Origin: Hephaestia sp. MAHUQ-44 | Lineage (GTDB): Bacteria; Pseudomonadota; Alphaproteobacteria; Sphingomonadales; Sphingomonadaceae | Direction: 5' to 3' | NCBI RefSeq assembly: GCF_023806085.1 | Contig: NZ_JAMSLX010000006.1 | Coordinates: forward strand, 69,501 to 133,500 | DNA: 64,000 nt | Shown: piece by piece, positions 49,713-57,627 of the stretch | Numbering within the stretch: the stretch's first letter is position 1 | Layout: each line of letters begins with the position of its first letter | Notes under the pieces: model-generated | What the model was told of the DNA's origin: nothing | What the model saw: the letters and a program-made list of their open reading frames with translations, nothing else | Databases searched by the model: none | Position numbers and translations under genes: made by a program

Positions 49713-50141
49713 ATGCCGTCACCGACGCTGCCCACACGCTGGGAACCCGTGGCCCACGCGATCCTGCGGATCGTGAGCGGGCTGATCTTCCTCGAACACG
49801 GCACGCAGAAATTCCTGGGCTTTCCCGGCGGCGATCGGGCGGGCTCGGGGCTCTCGCTCGACAATATGAGCGCCTATGCGGGCGCCATCGAGATCGCGGC
49901 CGGGCTGCTGATCGCGCTCGGCCTGTTCACGCGCCCCGCCGCGTTCGTCGCGTCGGGGACAATGGCCGTCGCCTATTGGACCGTCCATGCCCCGCAGAAC
50001 TTCTTCCCGGTCAACAATGGCGGCGATGCGGCGGTGCTCTATTGCTTCGTCTTCCTCTATCTCGTCTTCGCCGGACCGGGGCCTTGGAGCCTCGATGCTG
50101 CGCGCAGCAAGAATGTGACACCGCCGGTTGCAGACGATTGA
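49713..50141 (+). CDS. DoxX family membrane protein
   Basis: Inner-membrane protein of 142 residues with four predicted helices: AILRIVSGLIFLEHGTQKFLGF, MSAYAGAIEIAAGLLIALGLF, PAAFVASGTMAVAYWTVHAP and VLYCFVFLYLVFAGPGPWSLD. The HGxxKFxGF and GGDAAVLYCF motifs match the DoxX family (YphA/DoxD-like). The role is not settled; members are linked to redox or stress. Start at 49713 with GGAGAG upstream. It is 40 bp downstream of fdxA, probably in the same transcript. Confidence 0.9.
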   Translation: MPSPTLPTRWEPVAHAILRIVSGLIFLEHGTQKFLGFPGGDRAGSGLSLDNMSAYAGAIEIAAGLLIALGLFTRPAAFVASGTMAVAYWTVHAPQNFFPVNNGGDAAVLYCFVFLYLVFAGPGPWSLDAARSKNVTPPVADD

Positions 50142-50209
50142 GGCGCGGAACATGACGGGGGTCGTGTTCGTATAGACGTTCCACTGGTAATTATATTGCG
50201 AGTGTGTTA

Positions 50210-50215
50210 TATAAT
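50210..50215 (+). promoter_or_regulatory. Consensus -10 box upstream of carD
   Basis: TATAAT at 50210-50215 matches the sigma-70 -10 consensus exactly and lies in a distinctly A/T-rich 50-bp stretch 129 bp upstream of the carD start. The -35 side (GTAATT at 50187-50192, 17-base spacing) is poor. This implies a leader of about 120 nt, GC-rich, before the coding region. Confidence 0.5.
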
Positions 50216-50343
50216 GAGTCACCGGAGGCGGTCTGTGCCGCGCTCCGCCTGGAGACGCTCACCCTTCCCCCGCCCGCGCCGACCGGCTTCGTGCCGATGG
50301 GCTGCCCCGTGCGGGGTCGAATCCATGGAAAGGCTTGCACAAT

Positions 50344-50889
50344 ATGGTCGCCAAGGCGCTGTCGTTCGATGTCGGAGATTATGTCGTTTACCCCAAGCAC
50401 GGTGTCGGCCGTGTGGTTGAGCTGCAGCGCCAGGAAATCGCCGGCATGCAGCTCGAACTCTATGTGCTCCGCTTCGAAAAAGAGAAGATGACGCTGCGGG
50501 TGCCCACCAACAAGGCCGAGAGCATCGGCATGCGCAAGCTTTCGAGCGACAAGACGCTCAAGGAAGCGCTCGACACGCTCAAGGGCAAGCCGCGCGTCAA
50601 GCGTACGATGTGGTCGCGCCGCGCGCAGGAATATGAAGCGAAGATCAATTCGGGCGATCTCGTATCGATCGCCGAAGTGGTCCGCGATCTGTTCCGCGCG
50701 GATGACCAGCCCGAGCAGAGCTATTCGGAGCGTCAGATTTTCGAAGGCGCGACCAGCCGCCTCGCGCGCGAACTCGCCGCGATGGAAGAGGTCGACGAGC
50801 CGACCGCGCAGGAAAAGATCCTCGACATTCTGCGCAAGGCCGCCGCGATCCACAACAAAGCCAAGGAACAGGAAGCCGCCGACGCCTGA
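50344..50889 (+). CDS. CarD/CdnL-family RNA polymerase-binding transcription regulator
   Basis: Protein of 181 residues. The N-terminal RNAP-interaction (Tudor-like) domain reads FDVGDYVVYPKHGVGRVVEL, about residues 7-60, and a helical C-terminal domain that contacts the -10 end of promoters follows, with MWSRRAQEYEAKINSGDLVSIAEVVRDLFRA. In Caulobacter and Mycobacterium the family stabilises the open complex at ribosomal and growth promoters. The ATG at 50344 is preferred over a TTG at 50335 because it begins the conserved part. Downstream is a rho-independent terminator; upstream a strong -10 box, so it is transcribed alone. Confidence 0.95.
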   Translation: MVAKALSFDVGDYVVYPKHGVGRVVELQRQEIAGMQLELYVLRFEKEKMTLRVPTNKAESIGMRKLSSDKTLKEALDTLKGKPRVKRTMWSRRAQEYEAKINSGDLVSIAEVVRDLFRADDQPEQSYSERQIFEGATSRLARELAAMEEVDEPTAQEKILDILRKAAAIHNKAKEQEAADA

Positions 50890-50915
50890 GGCGTTCGGTC
50901 GCATCCACACCAGAC

Positions 50916-50948
50916 AGGGCGGCCCCTTCGGGGGTCGCCCTTTTTGTT
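50916..50948 (+). terminator. Rho-independent terminator of carD
   Basis: AGGGCGGCCCC (50916-50926) pairs with GGGGTCGCCCT (50931-50941) with one G-U pair and loop TTCG, followed by TTTTGTTTG. It lies 26 bp beyond the carD stop. Confidence 0.92.
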
Positions 50949-50964
50949 TGCGCGCGCTTTTCTG

Positions 50965-50987
50965 GTGTATTATGTGTACAATACACA
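50965..50987 (+). promoter_or_regulatory. Inverted repeat in promoter of DUF2807 lipoprotein gene
   Basis: GTGTATT (50965-50971) and AATACAC (50980-50986) form a 7-bp inverted repeat; inside it TGTGTA (50973-50978) and TACACA (50982-50987) form another. The stretch is A/T-rich, ends 17 bp before the start codon of the DUF2807 gene and may hold its promoter and an operator. Confidence 0.4.
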
Positions 50988-51004
50988 ACCATCGGAGAGA
51001 CCCC

Positions 51005-51748
51005 ATGCGCCTGCTGCCGCTTCTCGCCATGCTTCCGCTGATCGCCTGCTCGGGCCCATCGGATGCCAATGACAATGTCACGGCCGGGGGCGAATCGATC
51101 GCCGCGCAGGATAACGGCACCGCACGCAATTATGCCATCACCGGCTTCGATCAGGTCGATCTGCGTGGATCGGACGATGTCGATGTCCGTGTCGGCGGCA
51201 CCTTTACGGTCCGGGCGACCGGGCCGTCCGATCTGCTCGACCGGCTCGAGATCGCCCGCGACGGCGACACGCTCAAGATCGGGCGCCGCGGCAACAGCGT
51301 CTCCTGGGGCGGGGACAAGGGCCGCGCGGTCAAGGTGATGGTGACGATGCCCGCGATCCGTGGCGCGTCGATCACGGGCTCGGGCGACCTCGCGGTCGAT
51401 CGGGTCGAGGCCGACACGTTCGCCGCCTCGACCGCGGGCTCGGGCGATATGACGATCGGCGCCATCAACGCCCGGGCGAGCCAATTCTCGATCGCCGGCT
51501 CGGGCAACATCACCGCCGCCGGCACCACCGGCGAGGCGAAGATGCACATCGCCGGATCGGGCGATATCGACGCCAAGCGGCTCACCGCCGCGACCGCCGA
51601 TATCTCGGTGCGGGGCTCGGGCGATATCGAGACCAATGTCAGCGGCACCGCCAAGGTATCGGTGATGGGGTCTGGTGACGTCGAGATCGGGGGCGGCGCC
51701 AAATGCGAGATCACCAAAATGGGCTCGGGCAACGTGCGCTGCGGTTAG
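51005..51748 (+). CDS. DUF2807 (GIN-type) envelope lipoprotein
   Basis: Lipoprotein of 247 residues (signal MRLLPLLAMLPLIAC, lipobox LIAC). The body, from about residue 40, is a DUF2807/head-GIN domain: repeated beta-strand turns of the type SGDLAV, GSGDMTIG, GSGNITAAG, GSGDIDAK, GSGDIETN and GSGDVEIG mark the rungs of a right-handed beta-helix. The protein would face the periplasm or outer membrane. The family is sometimes called an adhesin-like auto-transporter domain but no activity is settled. GGAGAG lies five bases upstream of the ATG. A second DUF2807 gene follows after a REPIN-like repeat. Confidence 0.85.
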   Translation: MRLLPLLAMLPLIACSGPSDANDNVTAGGESIAAQDNGTARNYAITGFDQVDLRGSDDVDVRVGGTFTVRATGPSDLLDRLEIARDGDTLKIGRRGNSVSWGGDKGRAVKVMVTMPAIRGASITGSGDLAVDRVEADTFAASTAGSGDMTIGAINARASQFSIAGSGNITAAGTTGEAKMHIAGSGDIDAKRLTAATADISVRGSGDIETNVSGTAKVSVMGSGDVEIGGGAKCEITKMGSGNVRCG

Positions 51749-51782
51749 AGCATCACGCTGAAAATCAAGATCGCCATCCAAT

Positions 51783-51870
51783 CCGTTCGTGCTGAGCTTG
51801 TCGAAGCACCATCTCTCTTTCGGCGTCGTGGAAAGAAAGAACGGCCCTTCGACAAGCTCAGGGCGAACGG
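51783..51870. repeat. REPIN-like inverted doublet, family 1 (copy b)
   Basis: Same family as 18661-18749. Left arm from 51783, right arm 51842-51870; arms carry GTGCT/AGCAC and GCCCT/AGGGC hairpins. The right arm is identical to that of the first copy, and the left differs at one base of the loop. The spacer is related (both end GAAAGAACGG). It separates two genes transcribed in the same direction. Confidence 0.85.
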
Positions 51871-51949
51871 ATCTGAGTTACGCGCCGCGCTCGATACGAT
51901 TTCCGAAACGCGCTTGCGCGGCGCGGCGCGAAGGTGCGATGCCCATGCC

Positions 51950-52648
51950 ATGCGCCACGCCCTTCTCGCCCTGATCCTGCTTGCCGCCGCCGCGCCGGCC
52001 CCCGCGGCCGAGCGCAGCTATACGATCGGCAGCTTCGATCGCGTGCGCGTCAGCGGGCCGTTCGAGGTTCGGCTGGCGGTCGGCGGGTCGCCCCGCGCCC
52101 GCGCGGAAGGAGAGCGCGGGCTGATCGACCAGGTCGACGTCCGTGTCGACGGCAACACGCTCTTGGTCTCGATGAGCCCCAACGGCTGGGGCGAGCGCGG
52201 TGCGGCCGCGGCATCGGTACCCGTCGTCACGCTGGCGACACCGTCGCTGCGCAGCGTGTTCGTCAACGGCGGCGGGCGGCTGTCGATCGAGAGGATGAAG
52301 GGCCAGGCGCTCGATCTGACGGTCACCGGTTCCGGGTCCATTGCCGCCACCGGGCTCGACGCGCGCCAGCTCGATGCGCGCGTGATCGGCACCGGCGCGC
52401 TGACGCTCTCGGGCGTTGCCGCGAAAGCGCGCCTCACCAGCAACGGCCCGGCTGCGATCGACGCCGCAGGGCTTGCGGTCGACGATCTCGTGATCCGCAC
52501 CGACGGCGCGGGCGAGGCGCATGTCGCCGCGCGCTACACCGCCGACGTCACCGCGACCGGGGTGGGCCGGGTCGTCGTCGACGGCAAGCCCGCATGTACC
52601 GTTCGCCCCGCACAGGGGCATGCGCCGGTGGTGTGCGGGACGCAGTAA
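51950..52648 (+). CDS. DUF2807 (GIN-type) secreted protein
   Basis: Secreted protein of 232 residues with signal peptide MRHALLALILLAAAAPAPAAE. The body resembles the preceding DUF2807 protein in its opening RSYTIGSFDRVRVSGPFEVRL (compare NYAITGFDQVDLRGSDDVDVR), with repeated beta turns (TGSGSIAATG, IGTGALTLSG), so it is likely a diverged duplicate, but without a lipobox. The glycine-aspartate repeats are fewer. The C-terminus has two cysteines (KPACTVRP and PVVCGTQ) that could form a disulfide. Function unknown. Confidence 0.82.
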   Translation: MRHALLALILLAAAAPAPAAERSYTIGSFDRVRVSGPFEVRLAVGGSPRARAEGERGLIDQVDVRVDGNTLLVSMSPNGWGERGAAAASVPVVTLATPSLRSVFVNGGGRLSIERMKGQALDLTVTGSGSIAATGLDARQLDARVIGTGALTLSGVAAKARLTSNGPAAIDAAGLAVDDLVIRTDGAGEAHVAARYTADVTATGVGRVVVDGKPACTVRPAQGHAPVVCGTQ

Positions 52649-52874
52649 GCGGACGCAGCAACAAACGACGATAAAGCCGCCGTCGGACGGGTTCGGCTCG
52701 GCCGACCCGCCGGCCGGTGGGTCGCTACGCTTCGCGTACCGCCACGGGCGCGGCCACGGCGGCGACCCGACGAATCAGGGGCCGGCCTCCTTTCGGAAAC
52801 CGGCCCCTGCCCTCGTTACGCTACGAGAGGGAAGGCGGCTGCCGCTTCGCGGCAGTATCCGGGATTATCGGCGC
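52649..52874. other. Hairpin-rich intergenic region
   Basis: No gene seen. Two convergent genes end here (52648 and 52875). It holds GGGGCCGG/CCGGCCCC (52778-52785 with 52800-52807) and CTGCCGC/GCGGCAG (52839-52845 with 52849-52855), which may serve as terminators, although neither is followed by a clear T-tract. Confidence 0.5.
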
Positions 52875-53258
52875 TTAACGGCAGTACCGGGGGTTATCGG
52901 CACGATCGATCGCGCGGCCGGCGAGCGCGCCGGCGCCGGCGCCGAGCACGGTGCCGAGAGTCTTGTCGCCGCGACGGCCCACGACCTCATGGCCGAGCAG
53001 CCCGCCCGCGATCGCACCGATCACCGTTCCGCCGTCGCCCTTGTCGCACCGCTGATACGCGCGGCGGCTGGCGTGGCGGCGATAATCGCGCCGGTCGTGG
53101 TTGCGATAATTGTGGCCGCGATAGCGCTGATCGTAATCATGGCCGCGATACTGGGAATGGCGCGACTGCGCCTCCGCAGGCGTCGCGGGCACCAGCGTCA
53201 TCGCCCCCATCACGATGGCCGCGCCAGCCAGCGACATGATCTTGAGCTTCTTCAGCAT
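52875..53258 (-). CDS. Glycine-zipper 2TM domain protein, secreted
   Basis: Protein of 127 residues with signal peptide cleaved after about residue 30 (MLKKLKIMSLAGAAIVMG, then TPAEAQS). A His/Arg/Tyr-rich middle stretch (about 31-70, SQYRGHDYDQRYRGHNYR) leads to the glycine-zipper membrane hairpin GGTVIGAIAGGLLGHEVVG and GTVLGAGAGALAGRAID (Rick_17kDa/2TM type). It likely sits in the outer membrane. AAGGAG lies seven bases upstream of the ATG. A paralogue with the same C-terminal motif lies at 61317. Function unknown. Confidence 0.85.
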   Translation of the reverse strand: MLKKLKIMSLAGAAIVMGAMTLVPATPAEAQSRHSQYRGHDYDQRYRGHNYRNHDRRDYRRHASRRAYQRCDKGDGGTVIGAIAGGLLGHEVVGRRGDKTLGTVLGAGAGALAGRAIDRADNPRYCR

Positions 53259-53413
53259 TGTTGTTCTCCTTGCATCATCGTGTCCCAGGCGATGGCGCGG
53301 TTATCGCTGCTCGGGCTTGAGCCGGTCCTGAATGCCCGCGTTATCTGCCGTTCAGGTAACGACCGGCCCGATTAGCGGTGGCCACGCGAGCGATCGCCGC
53401 TATGAGGTCGCCG

Positions 53414-54436
53414 ATGCGCATCCTGTTCGTTGTCCTGATCGCGCTCGTGTTCGTGCCGGCGTGGAGCGGTGCGCCGCGGCTGCCGCTGCTCGGCGCGCGC
53501 GCGGTGATCCACAGCAGCCCCGTGGCGTTGGTCGCCGGGCAGCCCGAGGTGACGCGCATCGGGCAGCTCGAATGGCTGGGCGGCGTATCGCTCACCAGCC
53601 CCGATCCGGCGTTCGGTGGATTCTCCGCGATGCACGTCGCGGGCGATCGCTTCACGCTGCTCAGCGACGGCGGCAATGTCGTCCGGTTTCGGATGGGGCG
53701 TGACGGGCGGATTGCCGATCCGCAGTTCATCAACCTGCCCGACGGCCCCGGTGCGGGCTGGGAGAAATTCGATCGCGACAGCGAATCGCTGGCGGTCGAT
53801 CCGGCCACCGGCGATCATTGGGTCGGGTTCGAGAACAGCAACCAGATCTGGCGCTACGACGCGGCGTTCACCCGCGCATTGGGCCATGCCGTGCCGCCCG
53901 CGATGCAACACTGGCCCGAAAACGGCGGTGCCGAATCGATGATCCGGCTGGCATCGGGCGGCTTCATCGTGATCGGTGAAATGGCGCGCTGGCCCAAACG
54001 CCGCAACCGCGTCGCGCTCCGGTTCGACGGCGATCCGATCGCCACGCCCAACCGGGGTTTCCGATTCGGCCTCGTCGTGCCCCCCGGCTTCGCCCCGAGC
54101 GATGCGACCTTGCTGCCCGACGGGCGCATGCTGGTGCTGCTGCGCCGATTCGCGCTGCCCTACAGCTTCACGGTCAAGCTGATGCTGGTCGATTCGCGGC
54201 GGATCGCGCCGGGTGCGATGCTCGAGGGCACCGAGATCGCCACCTTCGCAGCGCCCTATATCCACGACAATTTCGAAGCAGTGGCAGCGACGCGCGAGGG
54301 CGACGACACGATCCTGTGGATCGCGTCGGACGACAATCAGTCGATCCTGCAGCGCTCGCTGCTCTTGAAATTCCGGCTGATCGAGCCGGCGCCGCCCAGC
54401 GACGCCGGCGATCGCGGGCTTACGCCGACGCGGTAA
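53414..54436 (+). CDS. Secreted phytase-like esterase domain protein
   Basis: Protein of 340 residues with a signal peptide ([20 protein letters not shown]) and the esterase-like activity of phytase family domain, a six-bladed propeller: [73 protein letters not shown] and [19 protein letters not shown]. Acidic residues in the SESL and FEN segments would bind calcium in the family. The ATG at 53414 is preferred because GAGG is six bases upstream; further ATG codons lie upstream in frame. Its last 17 bp overlap the convergent rpmB gene. True substrate unknown. Confidence 0.85.
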   Translation: MRILFVVLIALVFVPAWSGAPRLPLLGARAVIHSSPVALVAGQPEVTRIGQLEWLGGVSLTSPDPAFGGFSAMHVAGDRFTLLSDGGNVVRFRMGRDGRIADPQFINLPDGPGAGWEKFDRDSESLAVDPATGDHWVGFENSNQIWRYDAAFTRALGHAVPPAMQHWPENGGAESMIRLASGGFIVIGEMARWPKRRNRVALRFDGDPIATPNRGFRFGLVVPPGFAPSDATLLPDGRMLVLLRRFALPYSFTVKLMLVDSRRIAPGAMLEGTEIATFAAPYIHDNFEAVAATREGDDTILWIASDDNQSILQRSLLLKFRLIEPAPPSDAGDRGLTPTR

Positions 54437-54710
54437 GCTTCTTGGCGATGTCGCGCTTGAGGCGGCGTGCCTTGAGCGACAGCTTGTCGTCGTTGGTCTT
54501 GACCAGCCAGTTGTCCAGTCCGCCGACATGCTCGACCGAACGAAGCCCGTGCGTCGAAACGCGCAGCTTGACGCTGGTCTCCAGCGCTTCGGACATCAGC
54601 GTCACGTTCTGCAGGTTCGGCAGAAAGGTGCGCTTGGTCTTGTTGTTGGCGTGGGACACGTTGTTACCCACCTGACGGCCCTTGCCGGTCAGTTCGCAAA
54701 TGCGCGACAT
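54420..54710 (-). CDS. rpmB: 50S ribosomal protein L28
   Basis: Ribosomal protein of 96 residues, typical for alphaproteobacteria. Start [29 protein letters not shown], then [37 protein letters not shown] and a Lys/Arg-rich C-terminus. The ATG at 54710 has AGGA nine bases upstream. L28 sits near the exit of the large subunit. The terminal 17 bp overlap the phytase-like gene on the other strand. Confidence 0.98.
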   Translation of the reverse strand: MSRICELTGKGRQVGNNVSHANNKTKRTFLPNLQNVTLMSEALETSVKLRVSTHGLRSVEHVGGLDNWLVKTNDDKLSLKARRLKRDIAKKLTASA

Positions 54711-54851
54711 CGCTTGAAATCCTGTATTCTCGGGTTCCCGGAAAGGCTGGGCCGATACCCGCATTACACGGCGTGGTCAACCAGCACGCGCAACTACTCG
54801 CACCGTTACGACGTTCTTACGGGGTCGATTCGACATAGCGGGAGAAGATTG

Positions 54852-55103
54852 ATGCGTACCCTACTCGTCCTACTCGGCCTTGTCGTCGTCGCCATTGTCC
54901 TGCTGATGGCGTTCGGGATGATCGATATCGATCAGACCAGAACCGCGCAATTACCCAAGGTCACGATCGAAGGCGGCCAGGCGCCGCAGTTCAAGGCCGA
55001 TGTCGGCGGCATCGGTGTCAGCACCGAGAACAAGACCGTCGCGGTCCCGACGCTCGAGGTCCGCAAGGCCGACAACAATGTGGCGCCCGCGCCCGCCCCA
55101 TAA
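54852..55103 (+). CDS. Small single-pass membrane protein, unknown
   Basis: Predicted 83-residue protein: one hydrophobic helix (MRTLLVLLGLVVVAIVLLMAFGMI) followed by a short polar domain (IDQTRTAQLPKVTIEGGQAPQFKADVGGIGVSTENKTVAVP) ending Pro/Ala-rich. GGAGAAG lies just upstream of the ATG. Such proteins occur widely in sphingomonads without known function. Probably inner-membrane with its tail in the periplasm. It stands between rpmB (divergent) and tadA. Confidence 0.75.
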   Translation: MRTLLVLLGLVVVAIVLLMAFGMIDIDQTRTAQLPKVTIEGGQAPQFKADVGGIGVSTENKTVAVPTLEVRKADNNVAPAPAP

Positions 55104-55159
55104 GCGCACGCGGCCCGCCAAGGCTGCCGCCCGGCGCGGATCGTGCTATCTGGCCCGCG

Positions 55160-55618
55160 ATGGTGGCCAGGATGACCAGCCCGATGCGCGCCGCGCTCGA
55201 TGCGGCCGAGGATGCAGCACGCGCGGGCGAAGTGCCTGTCGGCGCGGCGGTGGTGCGCGACGGCGTGATCGTCGCGGTCGCCGCCAACGCCCCGCGCGCG
55301 CTGAGCGACCCCACCGCGCACGCCGAAATGCGGGCGATTCGCGCGGCGGCGCAAGCGCTCGGCACCGATCGGCTCGAAGGCTGCGATCTGTGGGTGACGC
55401 TGGAGCCGTGCGCGATGTGTGCGGGCGCGATCGCCCACGCCCGGATCGCGCGGCTCTATTACGGGGCGAGCGACCCCAAGGGCGGCGCGGTCGAGCACGG
55501 CCCGCGCTTCTTCACGCAGCCGACCTGCCACCACCGGCCCGACATCTATAATGGCATTGGCGACCGCGAGGCGGCGGCGCTGCTCCGCGATTTCTTTGCC
55601 GCGCGACGCGAGGATTAG
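55160..55618 (+). CDS. tadA: tRNA adenosine(34) deaminase
   Basis: Cytidine-deaminase-fold enzyme of 152 residues that turns A34 to inosine in tRNA-Arg(ACG). The zinc motif is complete: HAE at 54-56 (DPTAHAEMRAIR) with catalytic Glu56, and PCAMC with Cys84 and Cys87 (TLEPCAMCAGAI). The conserved tail QPTCHHRPDIYNGIGDREAAALL follows. An inner ATG at 55172 is an alternative start. Located 56 bp after the small membrane protein gene. Confidence 0.95.
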   Translation: MVARMTSPMRAALDAAEDAARAGEVPVGAAVVRDGVIVAVAANAPRALSDPTAHAEMRAIRAAAQALGTDRLEGCDLWVTLEPCAMCAGAIAHARIARLYYGASDPKGGAVEHGPRFFTQPTCHHRPDIYNGIGDREAAALLRDFFAARRED

Positions 55619-55627
55619 GCGATTCGC

Positions 55628-55676
55628 CAGAGCATTTTCGCGTCAGATGGACTCACCTTACGTCTCGGAAAATGCG
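55628..55676. repeat. Short structured repeat, family 3 (copy c)
   Basis: The copy reads AGAGCATTTTCG on the left and CGGAAAATGC on the right, with GCATTTTC/GAAAATGC (55632-55639 with 55667-55674 approximately) as inverted arms around GTCAGATGGACTC. It resembles copies at 61800-61826 and 62668-62716. It lies between convergent tadA and the GDT1-family gene. Confidence 0.5.
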
Positions 55677-55691
55677 GAAAACGAAAGACAA

Positions 55692-56258
55692 TTAGAGCAA
55701 GCCGAGCGCGCGCAGCCCGATCAGCACCCCCGCGACAGCGAGTACCCCGCAGCACGCATGGCGAATCACCCGCAGCGGCAACGCTTTCCACGCCGCTTCC
55801 CCCATCAGGGCGGCGGGCACCATCACCGCGAGCGCGCCCAGCGTTGCGCCGACAAAGGCCAATGCGGGAATCGGCGTGCGCGCGGCCAGTGCGAAGGTGA
55901 TGAATTGTGTGCGGTCGCCGATTCCGAGCGCCAGCAGCGCGAGCAGGCTGGTCAGCAGTGCGCCGAATCGCGAATCGGGCAGGGCATCGGGCGCCTTCAA
56001 TGGAAACACCGCCGCCGCGCCCGCCGACACCAGCGCAAGCGCCAGCAGCAACGTGCTCGCTTCGGGAGTCAGCATCGGCCCGATCACCGCGCCGGCTGCG
56101 GCACCAAGGCCGTTGATGACGACGATCGCGACCACCAGCGCCGTGACGACGGGCACCGGCCGCGCGAATCGGCTGCCGAGCAGCGCCGCGCACCACGGCG
56201 TGCGATCGCTGGCCTGCGCGAAAAGCGCCGCGACCAGCGCGGCCATCAATGCATCCAC
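55692..56258 (-). CDS. TMEM165/GDT1 family membrane protein with altered motifs
   Basis: Inner-membrane protein of 188 residues with six predicted helices in two repeats, as in the GDT1/MneA cation exchanger family. The family motif E-x-G-D-[KR]-[TS] is changed in both halves: QASDRTPW in the first and GIGDRTQF in the second, so the acidic Glu is missing from both, while Asp-Arg-Thr is kept. That either changes ion selectivity or reduces transport. The second half carries LALGIGDRTQFITFALAARTPIPALAF. Start ATG at 56258. It lies just downstream of the 106-residue protein gene on the same strand (12 bp), so they may be co-transcribed. Confidence 0.83.
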   Translation of the reverse strand: MDALMAALVAALFAQASDRTPWCAALLGSRFARPVPVVTALVVAIVVINGLGAAAGAVIGPMLTPEASTLLLALALVSAGAAAVFPLKAPDALPDSRFGALLTSLLALLALGIGDRTQFITFALAARTPIPALAFVGATLGALAVMVPAALMGEAAWKALPLRVIRHACCGVLAVAGVLIGLRALGLL

Positions 56259-56270
56259 GACGCCACCCCG

Positions 56271-56591
56271 TCAGTGGGCAAGGCGGACCGAGCAGGCGGC
56301 GGCATAAGCGTCGCATGCCGGTAAATCGAATCGGTCGCAGCCGATCGCATCGTGCAGGATCGAGAGCCAGCCGTGAATCAGCGCCCCGCGCTCGCCCTCG
56401 GCCAGCGCCGATCCGAGCATCTGCGCGACGGTGACCGCGGGCAACAGGCCATGCGATTGCGCGATTCGGCGCACGTCGTCGAGCGCGCCGGCCAGCGCGC
56501 CCGCGCTCTCCCGCTCGGCCATGCGGTCGATCGCTGCGATTCGCGCCGCGAGGTCTGCCCTGATATGGTCGATCCCGATCTGCCGTTGCAT
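56271..56591 (-). CDS. Hypothetical protein, helical
   Basis: Predicted soluble protein of 106 residues: MQRQIGIDHIRADLAARIAAIDRMAERESAGALAGALDD with further amphipathic helices and a C-terminus with three Cys residues (IGCDRFDLPACDAYAAACSVRLAH). GGAGG lies seven bases upstream of the ATG, so expression is likely. I do not recognise the family. It is 12 bp upstream of the GDT1-family gene and divergent from a tiny membrane-protein gene. Confidence 0.65.
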   Translation of the reverse strand: MQRQIGIDHIRADLAARIAAIDRMAERESAGALAGALDDVRRIAQSHGLLPAVTVAQMLGSALAEGERGALIHGWLSILHDAIGCDRFDLPACDAYAAACSVRLAH

Positions 56592-56679
56592 CGTCCCACC
56601 TCCAGCCTTTGGCCGCCTTGGGAACCGATGATGCGCCATCATGGTAAACCGGCGGTAAACGAACGGAGCAGGCGCGCCC

Positions 56680-56847
56680 ATGCATCGTCTCACCTTCTGG
56701 ATCGCGCTCGGCATCGCCATCGGCGCGGGCGCCGCGCAAATCCTCGGCGAACCGGCATGGATCTTGGCCGGTGGCGCGCTCGGCGCGGTGGGCTGGCTGG
56801 TGGCGCGACAGCGGCGCAACCGCGGCGAATCCGGCCCCGAGACTTGA
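56680..56847 (+). CDS. Small two-helix membrane protein, hypothetical
   Basis: Short coding region of 55 residues: MHRLTFWIALGIAIGAGA, then LGEPAWILAGGALGAVGWLVARQRRN, giving two Gly-rich hydrophobic helices and a basic, polar end. A GGAG motif lies eleven bases upstream. Base use and codon phase look genuine. It is 108 bp before rpmG. No function can be assigned; such proteins are easily missed by annotators. Confidence 0.6.
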   Translation: MHRLTFWIALGIAIGAGAAQILGEPAWILAGGALGAVGWLVARQRRNRGESGPET

Positions 56848-56955
56848 CAACAGCCCCCGTAATGGCGCATCCGCGCGGCCATTGAGGAGCGGCGGACGCG
56901 CGTTCGCCGCTTTTCCTGTTTCACGCACACAGCCTATTTCACAGGAAGTCAGGTC

Positions 56956-57123
56956 ATGGCCAAGCCGACCACCGTCAAGATCAAGCTCGTCAGTTCGGCG
57001 GACACGGGCTTTTACTATGTCACCAAGAAGAATCCCCGGAACCAGACCGAGAAGCTGACCTTCCGCAAATACGATCCCGTCGTGCGCAAGCACGTCGAGT
57101 TCAAGGAAGCCAAGATCAAGTAA
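56956..57123 (+). CDS. rpmG: 50S ribosomal protein L33
   Basis: Ribosomal protein of 55 residues ([20 protein letters not shown], ending VEFKEAKIK). The family's zinc-binding cysteines are absent, so this is the zinc-independent (C-minus) form usual in this group. AGGAAG is seven bases upstream of the ATG. A stem-loop follows at 57178. It stands alone as is common for rpmG in alphaproteobacteria. Confidence 0.97.
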   Translation: MAKPTTVKIKLVSSADTGFYYVTKKNPRNQTEKLTFRKYDPVVRKHVEFKEAKIK

Positions 57124-57177
57124 TCCGCCACCGGCGGGTTCTTCGGCCCCGGCAGCGGCCGCGGCCCGGTATCGAAC

Positions 57178-57209
57178 AAGCCGCGAGCGCTGGCGCGCTG
57201 CGCGGCTTT
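57178..57209. terminator. Bidirectional terminator between rpmG and divK
   Basis: AAGCCGCG-AGCGC pairs with GCGCT-G-CGCGGCTT (57178-57190 and 57195-57208) around TGGC with one bulged base. T-tracts of modest length occur on both sides. It separates two convergent genes. Confidence 0.7.
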
Positions 57210-57210
57210 G

Positions 57211-57588
57211 TCATGCCTCGGCGCCGGCGATCAGCGCGTTGACCTCGTCGACGAAACGCATCAGCGAAATCGGCTTGGACACATAGGCATCGGCGCCCGC
57301 CGCGCGGATGCGTTCCTCGTCCTCGCGCCCGGCATAAGCGGTGACTGCCATGATCGGCACCCGGCGCAGCCCCTCGTCGCGCTTGAGTTCGCCGATCAGT
57401 TCATAGCCGCTGACGTGCGGCATCTGGATATCCATCACGATCAGGTCGGGTTCGAACGCGCGCGCGCGCTCGATCGCCTCGCGGCCGTCGCGCACGGGCT
57501 CGGCCGCGAACTCGTGCGCGCGCAGCAGATCGCAGAACAGCTTGAGATTGAGTTCGTTGTCCTCGACAACGAGCACCCTTTTTGCCAC
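57211..57588 (-). CDS. divK: Single-domain response regulator DivK
   Basis: Receiver-only response regulator of 125 residues, the length of DivK, which controls the cell-cycle kinases PleC and DivJ. The acidic pocket is Glu9-Asp10 (VLVVEDNELNLKLF), the phosphorylated Asp is D53 (LIVMDIQMPHVSG), Thr in MAVTAYAG and Lys in VSKPIS. No output domain. GTG start at 57588 with GGAAG upstream. In this family a close match to the Caulobacter protein is expected. The divergent DUF3572 gene starts 39 bp away, a typical neighbour. Confidence 0.93.
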   Translation of the reverse strand: MAKRVLVVEDNELNLKLFCDLLRAHEFAAEPVRDGREAIERARAFEPDLIVMDIQMPHVSGYELIGELKRDEGLRRVPIMAVTAYAGREDEERIRAAGADAYVSKPISLMRFVDEVNALIAGAEA

Positions 57589-57627
57589 GTCCGGCTCTTC
57601 CCCCGACTTGAGGCGAAGATGTAGGCG

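Noticed and set aside
50216..50343. Possible riboswitch in the GC-rich carD leader
   Set aside because: No known riboswitch consensus or strong pairing was recognised; length alone is not evidence.
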